Shown one piece after another: positions 11,112 through 22,060 of a stretch of DNA of 64,000 nucleotides. Numbering within the stretch: position 1 is the first letter of the stretch; each line of letters opens with the position of its first letter. The notes under the pieces were generated by a model. It made no database searches. It had not been told where the DNA came from and saw nothing but the letters and a program-made list of their open reading frames with translations. Where the stretch lies: positions 23,429,067-23,493,066 of the forward strand of contig BTRK01000002.1 of NCBI GenBank assembly GCA_036245805.1, given 5' to 3'. A program made the translations under genes and the position numbers. Origin of the DNA: Pristionchus mayeri (Eukaryota; Nematoda; Chromadorea; Rhabditida; Neodiplogasteridae).

Positions 11112-12223
11112 CAGTCGCGCCGGAAAGTCACCGTACACTTTTTGAATTTGTTGTATCATTTTGTTCAGGAAATGCATCATTCTGGCACTCAGGTATGATG
11201 TACCAAATCCATCGGAGATTATGAGCATGGTATTATGGTATGACGTCATCGCATAGTTATTGCGTAGTGATGACGCAATCAATCGGCACTTTTTCAAAAC
11301 GGCATTATTCTTACATAGATTTTTTCCTGTTCGCCATACTTTCTATGATTGGAGATATGACCGAGGCCTACCCAGAATAAAATTTTGAAGGTGCTGCTCG
11401 GTCGCACATTTGCTGCAGCGAAGCTGCAAAAACAGGATCTGAAATTCGGAATTCGGCTTCTAGAGTAGCTAGAGACCCGTTCAAAGCATCAAAATGATCG
11501 CCATCATGAGTACACATGAACCTGAGAATATGAATACGATATCTCATAATTTGCCCTCAGGGCATGAACAAATCACTTTTTTGCATGACCATTTTTTGGA
11601 CATCCATAACTTTACGGAAAAGTTTAGTAAAAATCTGATTTTTATCTGGTAATGTTCAAAATGTATTGAAGAACCGAATTCCAACTTTTCAGAGCGATTG
11701 GATATCTTTCCAGCCCGCGGCGTGCGTTTTTCGGAGGAATACTAGGGTCGGAAAACACCCTGTTTACGCACTCTCGTCGTGTGCACTCTCTCGCCCATAG
11801 GGGTAAACAAGGTGTTTTCCGACCCTAGTATTCCTCCGAAAAACGCACGCCGCGGGCTGGAAAGATATCCAACCGCTCTGAAAAGTTGGAATTCGGTTCT
11901 TCAATACATTTTGAACATTACCAGATAAAAATCAGATTTTTACTAAACTTTTCCGTAAAGCTATGGATGTCCAAAAAATGGTCATGCAAAAAAGTGATTT
12001 TTTCATGCCCTGAGGGCAAATTATGAGCTATCGTATTCATATTCTCAGGATCATGTGTACTCATGATGGCGATCATTTTGATGCTTTGAACGGGTCTCTA
12101 GCTACTCTAGAAGCCGAGTTCCGAATTTTTGGTAGAACATACCTTAGCGTGAGAATAATGAATTTTCTGGGCAAAAAGATACAACAAATTCAAAAAGTGT
12201 ACGGTGACTTTCTGGCGCGACTG
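11112..12223. mobile_element. palindromic Tc1/mariner-type MITE (copy A)
   Basis: Both ends read CAGTCGCGCCGGAAAGTCAC (one change at the right end) in inverted orientation and are flanked by TA (11110-11111 and 12224-12225), the target duplication of Tc1/mariner elements. Beyond the termini the whole element is an inverted repeat centred near 11788. The right arm 11806-12223 matches the left arm 11112-11770, except that a block of roughly 240 bp near the left end has no partner on the right. No transposase is encoded. Copy B is at 32719-34026. Confidence 0.85.
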
Positions 12224-12225
12224 TA

Positions 12226-12954
12226 CCTGAAACGTAATTGTAGTGTAAATACTACTGTTACCGCATTTTCTAACTTTTCTGGTTCCGGTAAATTAAGTGA
12301 ATTTACTTTCATATTGTTCCAGTCTCCGCGCCAACAATGCAGGAGAATTACTTTCTCTAAAAATAGCCAAGTTAAGAAAATGTGCTTACAGAAATATTTA
12401 CACAACCATTACGTTTCAGGTATATTTTGCCCTCGTTGACCGCCTTCTACTCATCCTTTTTATTCAAGTGTGTATCTGATACAAGTAGAAGCTAAACCGC
12501 GAAAACAATTTTTGGAACTTCTTGAAAAATTTTTGGGGAATAGAGATTTTGTTTGAAGTAAAAGTGAAATTATATTCCAGACTTGAATAGCATCTGATCA
12601 AAAAATTTCCCGAAGTAAAGTTAGTATTTGTAAAAAAATTCAGCGCCCCTACCGCTAACGCAATCGGAGTCGATTTAAAATTTCGAGGTTACCGTAGATA
12701 TATCACGCCTCTAACGAGAGAATCGGGGCAAATCGGCACTTTCAGTTGACATTCAAATTTTCGTAAATTCTTTTTCTTATATTTCCACAAAGTGCTTGAC
12801 ATTACTATCTAAACCTAAAATTTCAGAATTTTGTCGTGAGTTGCAGCTGCAGCACGCTGTTGCAAAGTTGAGAGCAAACATATAATTTAGTGATGTTTCC
12901 ATAATGAAAAGTGACCGCTTTTGTTTGCGAAAACATTTCTATCTAATGAAATGA
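12226..12954. other. non-genic stretch between foldback elements
   Basis: No supported gene. It contains one minus-strand copy of the recurrent CTCTCGTGAGAGGCGTGATA-type motif at about 12697. Confidence 0.5.
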
Positions 12955-13625
12955 AGGCGATCAAATGAAGATTTCATAGCACTTTGTTGATTTTTCACTT
13001 TTGCGACCCTTGCTTCAAGACCATGACGGACTGGTTTTAATTTTGCTACTCGAACACCGATTTTTGCCACAATTCCAAACTTTACCAGTTTGTAGAGCTC
13101 AAAATTCTGCTCATACCATAATGTTTGGGGAATTTATATCTATGGTCCTGATACTTCACCAGGCCGTCGAAAACATAATGGGCTGCACGGTTCACTCGCA
13201 GTCGAACGGTATACGCAGAGACGCAGGTTCGAACCCCAAGCATGAAAATCTATTTTTTGCCATCGTTAGAGTGTTGAAGAAATGAATGTAAGTATATTAT
13301 AGGTGATAGAAGTGAACAAATAAGGTTGCAAAACATCTGTTGTCACCTCTGGGGTTCGAACCTGCGTGTCTGTGCATCCATATCCGCTGCGAGGGGTCTC
13401 ACTGTGATGTTTTCGACAGCCTGGGAAACTATCAGAACCACAGAGATAAATTCCCCAAAAATTATGGAATGTGCAGAATTTCGAGCTCTACAAACTTGTA
13501 AAGTTTGGAGTTGTGGCAAAAATCGGTGTTCGAGTAGCTAATTAATAATTAAAATCCATTCTGAAGAGGTGCTGCTGCAAAGGTCGCGAATGTGAAAAAT
13601 GAACAATGTGTTTTTACAAAATCAT
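12955..13625. repeat. inverted repeat carrying a tRNA B-box in each arm
   Basis: The left arm (about 12955-13235) and right arm (about 13340-13625) are imperfect reverse complements: GCTACTCGAACACCGATTTT, TTTGTAGAGCTC and GGGGAATTTAT occur in both. Each arm contains GCAGGTTCGAACCCC, a perfect pol III B-box core (13228 on plus, 13350 on minus). No confident A box or cloverleaf is seen, so this is a repeat with a tRNA-like module and not a tRNA gene. Confidence 0.65.
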
Positions 13626-13639
13626 TCATTTGGTCATAG

Positions 13640-15250
13640 CAACTCATTTTTCAACATAAGTGTAGCAAGGGCAATGTATATTGTTTTAAATATGTAAATA
13701 TAGTTTCCAATGTATTGAACCTATGGAATCGGCACTACTGAGTACTGTACGACAAAAAATAATGTTCAAAATATTCAAAAACAATTAAAAGACAGCGTCT
13801 TTACAATTTCATCGTTAGAACGAGTTTCTACAGTATAATTTCATGACCTCTTGTGTAACGTTAGGTCAGATTTTTTAACCGATATTTTAATATTTTTTAT
13901 TTATTTATTTTTTAATTGTTTTCCAGTTTTTTGAGGTTCTTGATGTTCACAAACGACTTTTATGTAAATTGTGCTTGCTCCGGACAGCTGTTATAGGAAG
14001 CATAATATTTTATGAAGTGGGGATACAGGTGAGAATAACGACCCATTCAAAGAAAGTTTTCGGTACTTCCCGACGCGTAAAACATGACATACCATACACC
14101 CAATGATAGCTAAGAATCTGTAGAGTGCCTCACCATATGCCACATCAGACGGCATCTCCAATGGAACAAGCACAGTAGAAAAATCTTAGATTTCAGCGAG
14201 TACGATCCATAAAAATAAAGTTTTCGCTACTTCCCGACGACTAAAACGGGGCATGATATACACTGAGCGGTAGCTAAGAAGATGTGGAGTAACCTGGTGT
14301 ATGTCACATTAGACGGCATCGCCTCAGCCAATGATGACAAGCCATTAAAGTTACCGGACGAGGACGAAATTGACCCCCTATTTTTTGTCCTCCATCGAAT
14401 AGCCGATGGCTGAATTAGTTGAGAATGAATATACAAAAATGCTAAAAATCAATAATAGCCTCAAGGGAAAGCCGGAAATGATCAGCGTATTCCCGCTTAT
14501 AGCAGAAGACTACTAAAAACTATTTGCGAAGCGCTATATTTCGACTATTCCATCATCGTGATAAGATATAGGGCCAATATAGGGTAGTCGCATACACTAT
14601 CAAGAACTCATGCAGGAAAAAGCATATTTTCATAAACTTTAAAAAGGTAAAAAATCAATAAAGAAAGCTTCGAAAAAACGGTGTGCATCGAGAGCGAAGT
14701 GTGAAAAGTCGGCAGTGGTCGCCCACTTCCTCCAAGTGCGACACACACGGCCCTTGCTACATAAGTGACCACAATTGTTTGTGAAAATTCCATAATCCAA
14801 TGTCCCTGCTCTGAACTTTGCAGCAGCCTGCTGCAGCTGCAGTAGCGAATTGGCTCGAAACAAAATAGGAGCTTATTCTACGACCCAGAACGTAACTAAA
14901 AATCATATAAACCAAATTATTTCAATTTTCAATGTCAACTACTGGTCCCGATTCTCTCGTGAGAGGCGTGATATTTTCGAAATCCGCGCATGCGCCCGTG
15001 CGGGCGCGGATCGAAGTTCTGACAATTTTCCTCGTCAAGTCAAATTGGTGATGTCGGCAGAAGATCGAATTTTCGGACGGTGTCAAGTCTAATTCGATTC
15101 TGTCAGATAGTTTTTTTTGTTCAAGACCTACAAAATCATCTTGAAATTTATCTATATCTAAAGTATATATCAAGCGCAGTGTCTTTCCATGTGTTCGGAT
15201 TGCGAAATTAGTTGGAGTGGGGGAGAGGGGGTACGAGTAAACAAGTGACG
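13640..15250. other. non-genic stretch with a 105-bp direct duplication
   Basis: 14052-14157 and 14217-14322 are diverged direct repeats (TACTTCCCGACG, TAGCTAAGAA and ACGGCATC shared, about 165 bp apart). A minus-strand copy of the MITE-like family lies at about 14335-14470, and the recurrent CTCTCGTGAGAGGCGTGATA motif is near-perfect at 14953. No gene is supported. Confidence 0.5.
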
Positions 15251-15369
15251 TAATGTGAGATTTCGAAACATTCTCCGCTATCACGGGAGCCCCCTCCCCT
15301 CCCCCGGGCTAGTACTTGAAATAACTGTTGCCGATATCGAATATGAAAAACTATATTGCATTCATTATC

Positions 15370-15590
15370 ATTTAAGAGCAACGACTCTTCGAGACGAAAT
15401 GAAAAGGCTGCAGAGACATGTGGCGATGCTGAAGGAGCAGAAGAAGGAAACTACCAAGAAATAGTAAGTGGACGAAAGAAGGGAGGCTATGAAAGAGTTG
15501 ATAGTCAGTACTAATCGTAGAATCGAAACAGCCAATGCTCAAGACATCCTATCCTTGCGAACTCAATTCAAAATTTCAGAAAGCCACGGA
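15370..15590 (+). pseudogene. coiled-coil exon remnant with in-frame stops
   Basis: The frame reads a heptad-like helix (TLRDEMKRLQRHVAMLKEQ), is interrupted at 15462-15467 by TAG TAA, and continues in the same frame as VDERREAMKELIVSTNRR. Either the gene is broken, or a splice donor at TAGTAAGT ends an exon and the rest is fortuitous. It resembles the coil exons of the neighbouring small genes. Confidence 0.4.
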
Positions 15591-15802
15591 CCTGAATATA
15601 TTGTTCGGAAAGTCCAGATTCCGACGCTTGGAATCGTTCAATTTTTTTACAAATATACGAAATCGATGATGATGTAATTCTAAGAACAAACCTCTGTCGC
15701 AAATTCCTCGACAGGGTCACGAGGGGTTCCCATTAAAAGTGTTCCCGTTAAAAAAATATAGGGATTCTGGAACCGTCGATTTCATTGATCGAATTATTTC
15801 CA

Positions 15803-15950
15803 GTGATGACCTCAAGGAGAAGATGCAAGCGATGATGGTGGAAGGAGTTGAGGAATCTCAAGTGAAGGAGAGAGAGAAAATGAAGATGAGGATAAAGCAG
15901 ATTATGGCAGAAAACATGAGACTCATGGAGGAGAAGCAGAGTCGTCTGTG
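15803..15950 (+). CDS. isolated coiled-coil exon
   Basis: Preceded by a good acceptor (TATTTCCAG). The frame gives DDLKEKMQAMMVEG followed by a long charged helix (MKMRIKQIMAENMRLMEEKQ). Downstream the frame continues into a hydrophobic run that looks like intron. I could not join it in phase to the gene at 16057, so it may belong to the broken copy upstream. Confidence 0.4.
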
Positions 15951-16056
15951 GGTCCTCAATGTTATTATTTTATTTACTGTACTGTTTGTTTTTGCGCATG
16001 CCTCCAATTTTGAAAAAAAAAGTTTTTTGTGAAAAGTAAATAAATTCCTCATCAGG

Positions 16057-16584
16057 ATGCCTGGATATTCGACAAACGACTCCGATGCTCTGAATGTGGA
16101 GAATAAGAGAATCCGAGAAGAACTGAAGTCATCTCTCGAAATGAGGCAGAAGCTGAACGATACTGTGTATGTGAGGGGGGGGGGGGTTGGTATCACCATC
16201 GAAATGACATTGCAGTGAAAAATACGAGTCGACGAACGCGCAGTTGAAGAAGCAGTTGGAATGGTACAAGCATGGATGGCTGACCTACCACGAGATCGCC
16301 AGACAGAATATGAATGCGATGGATGAGGTGATGGAAGGAATTCTTCCTCGATATTCATATTCCACTTCCAGAATGACTTCCTTCCTCCCTTATCCTTCCC
16401 GATGCCTGATATCAACTTTGGGAAGCCCAGATCTTTCTGCGACTCGCCCTCTAATATACTCCCTTACCCCGGCCATCCTCCCCTCCCCCCTCGCTACCCT
16501 CCCAAGAAGATCATCAAGAAAGAAACTCACAATACGTACATAAAAACGGAAATCGAAGAAGAAACGGTCAATTATTTCCCGTGA
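16057..16584 (+). CDS. small coiled-coil protein, Pro-rich tail (144 aa)
   Basis: Three exons: 16057-16166, 16216-16327 and 16372-16584; introns of 49 and 44 nt, phases 2 and 0. The ATG lies one base after an acceptor (CTCATCAG), which would suit trans-splicing of a leader straight onto the start, though this could also be an internal exon. Residues about 15-75 are helical and charged (NKRIREELKSSLEMRQKLND, then STNAQLKKQLEWYK); residues 80-120 are Pro-rich (GHPPLPPRYPPKK); the tail is acidic, ending NYFP. The segment TNxxLxxxLxWYK recurs in the gene at 32239. The first intron contains a run of twelve G. No known domain; probably a structural or adaptor protein. Confidence 0.6.
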
Positions 16585-16940
16585 AGCCACTCGAATAAGT
16601 AATTGATGTTACATAAATAACAATTTGATCGATGATTCATTTCTTATATAAAGTCGAACTTTACTTTACGTTGTACTCATGTTAACTTAATCATTAATTA
16701 AGGCTTAATGTTGAATTTGTGTTAGCGATTTCAAAATTGTTATGTTATAAACGATTTTGCAATGAGTCGTATTCGATAATTAAATATATCGACTGTGTCC
16801 ATGTTCACATTGTGGGTATCTGAGATGCTCTTTTTTAGGTACACTTGAGATATTCTTGGATGATCCATTTACAAATAGACCAGTTAGTGACTAGTGTCTC
16901 TAACTTTCTTTTGAGAATGCTGAGAGGACGGCGAGTTGTG

Positions 16941-17500
16941 ATGGAAGACACATCAGACGGTGAGCATGCAAAGACAAGGGCGGAGGATGGAGAATGTAGA
17001 GGTACTTTGTTCGTGTTACCTCTATTGGCGACATTATTATTGGTGACATATTGGCGACTATATCTTCTATATATTCATCGTAAGTGCTATAGGTTGAATT
17101 TCTTATTTCTCTGTGATTGTCAGCCATTCTTTATCGGATTTTCCTCTGCAGAACCTCACGAGGGAATGATCGAGTCGCTGGCTCTTCTCACTGAAAACGA
17201 GGAGTTGAATAAGAAGTGATAATTTAGATATCGGTACAAATCGAACCCAACCTCCCCTCTCAGACTACTTAAACTCAACGCCACACTACAACAGATGTAT
17301 GAACAGATAAGCAAAGAGAGGAAGGATAGAGATATCGAGTAAGGAGCTTATTGATTTTTTAAACAGTGACGGTTTATATAGACGTTATTTCAAATGAATA
17401 GCAAGTAGTGGAACCTTTTTTTTACAGAAGAGATATTCATGGTGAAGAGATGGATGAACTTCGAAATAACTGTCGACTGGCAGAAAATGAACACGCATAG
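16941..17500 (+). CDS. very small coiled-coil protein (76 aa)
   Basis: Four exons: 16941-16959, 17152-17215, 17264-17338 and 17428-17500 (TAG), all joining in phase (1, 2, 2). The product starts MEDTSDEPHEGMIESLALL and is then almost entirely a charged helix (LNATLQQMYEQISKERKD, DELRNNCRLAENEHA). The 19-nt first exon makes the start less certain than the rest. It sits 356 bp downstream of the 16057 gene on the same strand, so the two could be co-expressed. Function unknown; family resemblance is in exon size and helix content only. Confidence 0.55.
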
Positions 17501-18833
17501 GCGATGTTGAAGTGAGTGTCTCACCAGTCGAAGAGAAAGCAAAGCGGGATCAGAGGGCATCACATAATTATTTCGCAATAATGATGCGTCTACTCACACT
17601 ACGGTTCTCTGGTACGCTTTTCCCAGTAGGATCCAAGTAATTTTCGTACTAGTGCGTGGTAATGTATTTCTCGACATCCCATTGAAAGTCATGGTTCCTT
17701 TTTTAATCAAAAAAAAGTGCGGTTATTTCTATGCTTAACGGCACCACGGCGATTCAGGCTGTTGGATTTTGTCGCTTGCCTTTGTTCAGGGGAGCGCTTG
17801 CTTGACAACCGCGCCACGGCAATTTTTTTCTCAACACCCCGTTAAGAGAAATGGTCCCATTTCAGATCAAAATAACCACAGAAAGATTTACTAAGCATTG
17901 AAAGTATATCAATTCTGTGTTTAGTGACTAGGCTGCATATTCCATATTCGCTAGAATAGAAGGCGCACTTGGTTAACTGATGGTTAGATGATGTTCCGGA
18001 AGGCAGAAAATGGCAACTAAACATTAATTAGTGAATAAATAATAATTTATGAGTAAATCAATATAATAAACCGAAAACCGTATAGCTAAAGTTGCCTGAC
18101 AATTTGAAAAGTACCAGTTTCAGGCAACATTTTTTTAAAAATACACCGTTCCTCAGGAAAAAAACATTGCACCGTGCCACAGTACTTAGTTCATTTTAGC
18201 GGACCATTTTTTCCAGGTGTGTTGGTGAAAATATTGCCGTGCACGCACCTTCGTTGCCACGTGCGCGCACTTCTGTGGCGGGACTTTCGAAAAAATGGGG
18301 GCGGGGGTTCGAACCAGGTAATTTATTGTTTTTCATTAATATTCAATCGGTAATTTACGTTTATTGATTTTTCTTATAAAATAGAAAATACAAGCGCAAC
18401 ATATGACCCCGGTTGTGTAAGAAACGAGCAAGGTCTGTTACATCGAATTTTCGAAAACTCGTGGAATGGGGTTCTCAAGGGAGCTGATCATGATGGCCAA
18501 CTTCATTTTGCACAATCTAGACCGGTTGAGCCAGGCTGCATGTGTGCTCCATGTACATTTCTGTTAATAACTCCGAAAACAATTGAGGTATCTCCTTCAA
18601 ATTTGTACAGTGGTACTATGAGCTACCTCTGAGCCCATCGAAGCAACATTTGCATATTTCGAAATATGCTAATTTTATGAAATTTTGGATCTCGAATATA
18701 AGGCGCCAGATACCAACACCAATTAGATGGGAAGATGCGCCTTGTTCAGGGGATCATTTTTCGTATGCTATGTGTGGCAAACAAGTTTGACATATTTTTA
18801 CTACGCTCCTATAAATAGGGCGATTTGATAATA
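17501..18833. other. non-genic stretch with diverged repeats
   Basis: Contains a third copy of the foldback outer arm (18440-18720; blocks CCAACTTCATTTTGC, CCGGTTGAGCCAGGCTGCAT) and sequences such as CGGACCATTTTT and ATTGCCGTG that recur near 31890-31940. No gene is supported. Confidence 0.5.
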
Positions 18834-18940
18834 TTGGGGTGTCCGGAAAGTTCGTATTTGTCAACAATGTATTGCATCATTCTGACGTTGAGTAGTGAGA
18901 GGATTTAATCAGTCTCCTAGTTGCTACATTGATTCTTGTG

Positions 18941-19957
18941 ATGGACTCCCATCTCTACCTCCGAGCAGTTTTACTTCATTACTACCGTCTTGGCCGATCC
19001 GTGAAGGAGGCCCACTCTGCCCTGGCCCAGTCGGAAGGAGCTGACGCCCCCTCCATACCCTTCTGCTATAAGTGGTTCTCCCGCTTCAAGAAAGGGGAGT
19101 TTGGTCTCGATGATCAACCCCGCTCTGGACGCCCTCCCTCCCTCGATCAGCCTCTCGTTCTCCGCACACTGAAGCGCAAGCCCATGGCCAGTGTGCGTGA
19201 GTTGAAGAAGGATACTGGTACTCCCAGATCAACGGTGTCCGATATCCTCCATCGATCTGGGAAGAAGCCGAAACTCCCACAAGTGATTCCCCATGACCTC
19301 TCCCCCGAACAGCTGAAAAATCGTGTTCAAGTCTGTCGGGAATTTCTCCATCGTAGATCCAATCTTCGATGGGTCAATTCCATCATCGCTACAGATGAGA
19401 AGTGGATCACGTACGATAACCCTGTGAGGAGACTGCAATGGGTGGATGCAGATGAGAAGCCCACGCCCGTCCCGAAGAAAGAAGAGCACGGAAAGAAGGA
19501 ACTCCTCTGCTTCTTCTTCTCAGTGCTCGGTCCCATCTACTGGGAGATCCTCGCCCCTGGCACCAGCATCAATGCCGACCTCTTCTCTGAACAACTGGAA
19601 GATGTCGCGATCAGAGTCCCTCCCAGACTCCTGAACCAGGGCAAAATTCTTCTTCTGATGGACAATGCTCGCCCACATCGAGCGAAGATGACCCAGAAGA
19701 AAATGGACGAGCTGAAGATCGAGAGGATTCCCCATCCACCGTATTCCCCGGATCTCTCCCCATGCGACTACCACTGCTTCCGCTCTCTCTCTGACTTCTG
19801 CAAAGGAAAGAAGTTCAAGAATCGAGATGAAGTTGTGAGGGCTTTCGTGAACTGGGCGGTCTCGAAGAAACCCGCATTCTGGAAGAGAGGAATCGAGACC
19901 CTGCCCAATCGCTGGAGGGAGGTAGTGAGAAAGAAGGGGGCATACATTGGTCACTGA
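18941..19957 (+). CDS. mariner transposase, intact (338 aa)
   Basis: Cut-and-paste transposase of the Tc1/mariner superfamily; it would bind the terminal repeats and move the element into TA sites. The uninterrupted frame has an N-terminal helix-turn-helix region (FCYKWFSRFKKGEFGLDDQ, DQPRSGRPPSL, then STVSDILHRSGKK), the linker VIPHDLSPEQLKNRV (usual form WVPHEL) and the catalytic triad: ATDEKW, LMDNARPHRA and YSPDLSPCDYH. The second and third aspartates are separated by 34 residues, the DD34D spacing of true mariners. The normal length is about 345 aa. The start is the first ATG in frame (18941). No stops or frameshifts, so this copy is either young or maintained. GC content is higher than in the flanks. 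Confidence 0.95.
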   Translation: MDSHLYLRAVLLHYYRLGRSVKEAHSALAQSEGADAPSIPFCYKWFSRFKKGEFGLDDQPRSGRPPSLDQPLVLRTLKRKPMASVRELKKDTGTPRSTVSDILHRSGKKPKLPQVIPHDLSPEQLKNRVQVCREFLHRRSNLRWVNSIIATDEKWITYDNPVRRLQWVDADEKPTPVPKKEEHGKKELLCFFFSVLGPIYWEILAPGTSINADLFSEQLEDVAIRVPPRLLNQGKILLLMDNARPHRAKMTQKKMDELKIERIPHPPYSPDLSPCDYHCFRSLSDFCKGKKFKNRDEVVRAFVNWAVSKKPAFWKRGIETLPNRWREVVRKKGAYIGH

Positions 19958-20097
19958 GAATTGTAAAGCATTGAATAAAAAATAAAAACAAAAAACTAGT
20001 TGTCTAAGTTTTTAAGATGCACAGTTTACTAAGTTCTTAAGATAAGATAAGTTTGGAAGAGAAAGGTGGAAAAATGACGAAAACCAAGAATTTTTCT

Positions 20098-20592
20098 AAG
20101 AACGTGATGGCTAAATGCCGGGAACATATCCAAGCAATCTTCCCACGATACCAGCGCACCGTTAAATCTAAATTCCCGGTTTCCAGTTAACTACTTGTTC
20201 TCAAGAACGTGATAGCTAAATGCCGGGAACATATCCATGCAATCTTCCCACGATACCAGCGCACCGTTACATCTTAACTCCCGGTTTCCAGTTAACTACT
20301 TGACTGGTTCTAAGTTCTTAAGAACGTGATAGCTAAATGCCGGGAACATATCCGAGCATTCTTTCCGAAGATGTTTACTACTGACGTTTCTAAGTTCTTA
20401 AGAACCTGATAGCTAAATGCCGGGAACATATCCGAGCATTCTTTCCGAAGATGTTTACTACTGACGTTTCTAAGTTTCTAAGAAAGTGATAGCTAAATGC
20501 CGGGAACATATCCAAGCAATCTTCCCACGATACCAGCGCACCGTTAAATCTAAATTCCCGGTTTCCAGTTAACTACTTGACTCGTTTCTAAG
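20098..20592 (+). repeat. minisatellite with two unit types (A-A-B-B-A)
   Basis: Five units begin with AAGAACGTGATAGCTAAATG (or a close variant) at 20098, 20203, 20320, 20400 and 20480. All share the core GCCGGGAACATATCC. Type A units (105-117 bp) continue with CACGATACCAGCGCACCGTT and CCCGGTTTCCAGTTAACTAC; type B units (80 bp) continue with TCTTTCCGAAGATGTTTACT instead. It lies 140 bp after the transposase stop. Confidence 0.9.
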
Positions 20593-20649
20593 TTTCAAAA
20601 AAGTGAAAAAAAATTTTAAAATGTCAAAGAAATATACTCTTTATTTGCA

Positions 20650-21900
20650 ATAAACACTGCGCAATAATATTAAAATATTTATTTGAGGATAAAATTAACG
20701 AGCCGTATAAACTAATCGAGCCGTAGTTGAGCAGTGTTTGGGCCGTATTCTTCATCGCATCTTCTCAAGATTCATACTCTTCGACGGTTTGGCCGTGGTT
20801 GGATAGGGATGGCATCATCCGAGCTCATGAAATGCAAAAGAATTAGCAAATATATTAGCATATATATTATTAATCAGAGAAATAATATAATTTTAAAAAA
20901 AACACTCCTCTGTTCGCAGCGCCTTTTGAAATGCTATCGAGAGCCGGCCCTGTTGATGAGCCGTTTTTCCACCTGCTACTGGTGTCGTTTCCACATGGGA
21001 GCCGTCTCATTCGCTGAAAGGCACGATCATAATATTCCCAGTGAACCAGGCTTATTGGACAGGTACTTATCTAATTAACACGTTTTTAAAAGGGCATAAC
21101 GCTCCGTTCCCTCATGATTCTACCGTCCCAGTGAACTAATTTCTAAGTGAACCAGGCTTAGTGGACAGGTAGTCGATTAATTTCGCAAGTTGAAAAGATC
21201 CGAATGTTCCGTTTACTCGTGATAGCAACCCAGTGACAATGTTTAACAATTTTCAAAGTAGAAAACTACGAACCTTTCCCGCATCCAACAACTGAAGCCG
21301 GAGTCTTTGGCACGTCGATTGGTCGTGGTATGGCGAGCCGTAACAAGCAGCGAAGCTTCCGGATGATTACGAGCCGTCCTGACAAATATATTAAAATTAA
21401 TATGCAAATAGTGAAATTAAAAGAATCATGTTTATTTGACAAGTAATTAGCAAGCTTTTGGAAAAACCAGTTGCCTCGTTTCCTCAGGTTTCCAGCGAAC
21501 AAGTGAAACAGGTTATTGGGCAGGTATCGAACTGATAAGCAAGCTTTGAAAATATCCAAATGCCCCGTTCCCTCAAAATTCCAGCGATGCAGTGAACAAG
21601 GTTTTAAAAATTTCGAAGTAGAATACAACGAACCTTTCATGGGTATATTCAACCGCCGCAATCAAGCCGTTTGCCAGTGTCTGGTGAGCCGGATTAATCA
21701 TTACACGCCTTTCGCCGGGTCTGAAAGACCAGTGTAAATTACGTTTCAACAAGTTCAACAAGTAAAACCCTTTAAAAATGCAATAAAAATACCTGACCTT
21801 TCCGCTCGCCCACACCATCGAACGTGAAAAATGGTAGAAGAGAGCCGTGATAAATGCAACTGATGTTCATCCTTTGTAGACTCGAGCCGTCCTGAAAAAA
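20650..21900 (+). repeat. GAGCCGT motif cluster with degenerate ~100-bp repeats
   Basis: GAGCCGT occurs at 20700, 20718, 20958, 20999, 21335, 21371, 21842 and 21884, all on the plus strand and in close pairs; GAGCCGG occurs at 20941 and 21685. Interleaved are diverged copies of a unit containing CCGTTCCCTCA, CCAGTGAAC and GGCTTATTGGACAGGTA (near 21039, 21128, 21500 and 21580). No gene is recognised. Confidence 0.6.
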
Positions 21901-22060
21901 ATCAAAAAAAAGTTGAGAAAAAACATTAAAAAATCGATGAAAAACGTAAAAATAACGAAAAAAGTAAAAGTCGTAAAAACTTTTTGTTAAAATGTGTCCA
22001 CCTACAGTAACCCTTGCGTTTTCGATGCAGGAGGCCGACGCTTCGAACTTTCCGGACAAG

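Larger units (their letters stand above)
18834..22060 (+). mobile_element. mariner element, 3' end uncertain
   Basis: The 5' inverted-terminal sequence TGTCCGGAAAGTTCG (18840-18854) lies about 90 bp upstream of an intact mariner transposase. No matching terminus is found just after the gene. An exact 15-nt inverted copy occurs at 22044-22058 (CGAACTTTCCGGACA), which would make the element 3.2 kb with the minisatellite and GAGCCGT region inside it. That right end may equally be a solo mariner terminus. Confidence 0.55.

Noticed and set aside
17690..17830. tRNA-like string on the minus strand (GTGGCGCGGTTGTCAAGC)
   Set aside because: No B box or pairing acceptor stem; too weak to list.
20098..20592. 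CRISPR-like spaced repeats
   Set aside because: The units differ only by two alternative 3' parts and the 'spacers' repeat; eukaryotic context; it is a minisatellite.
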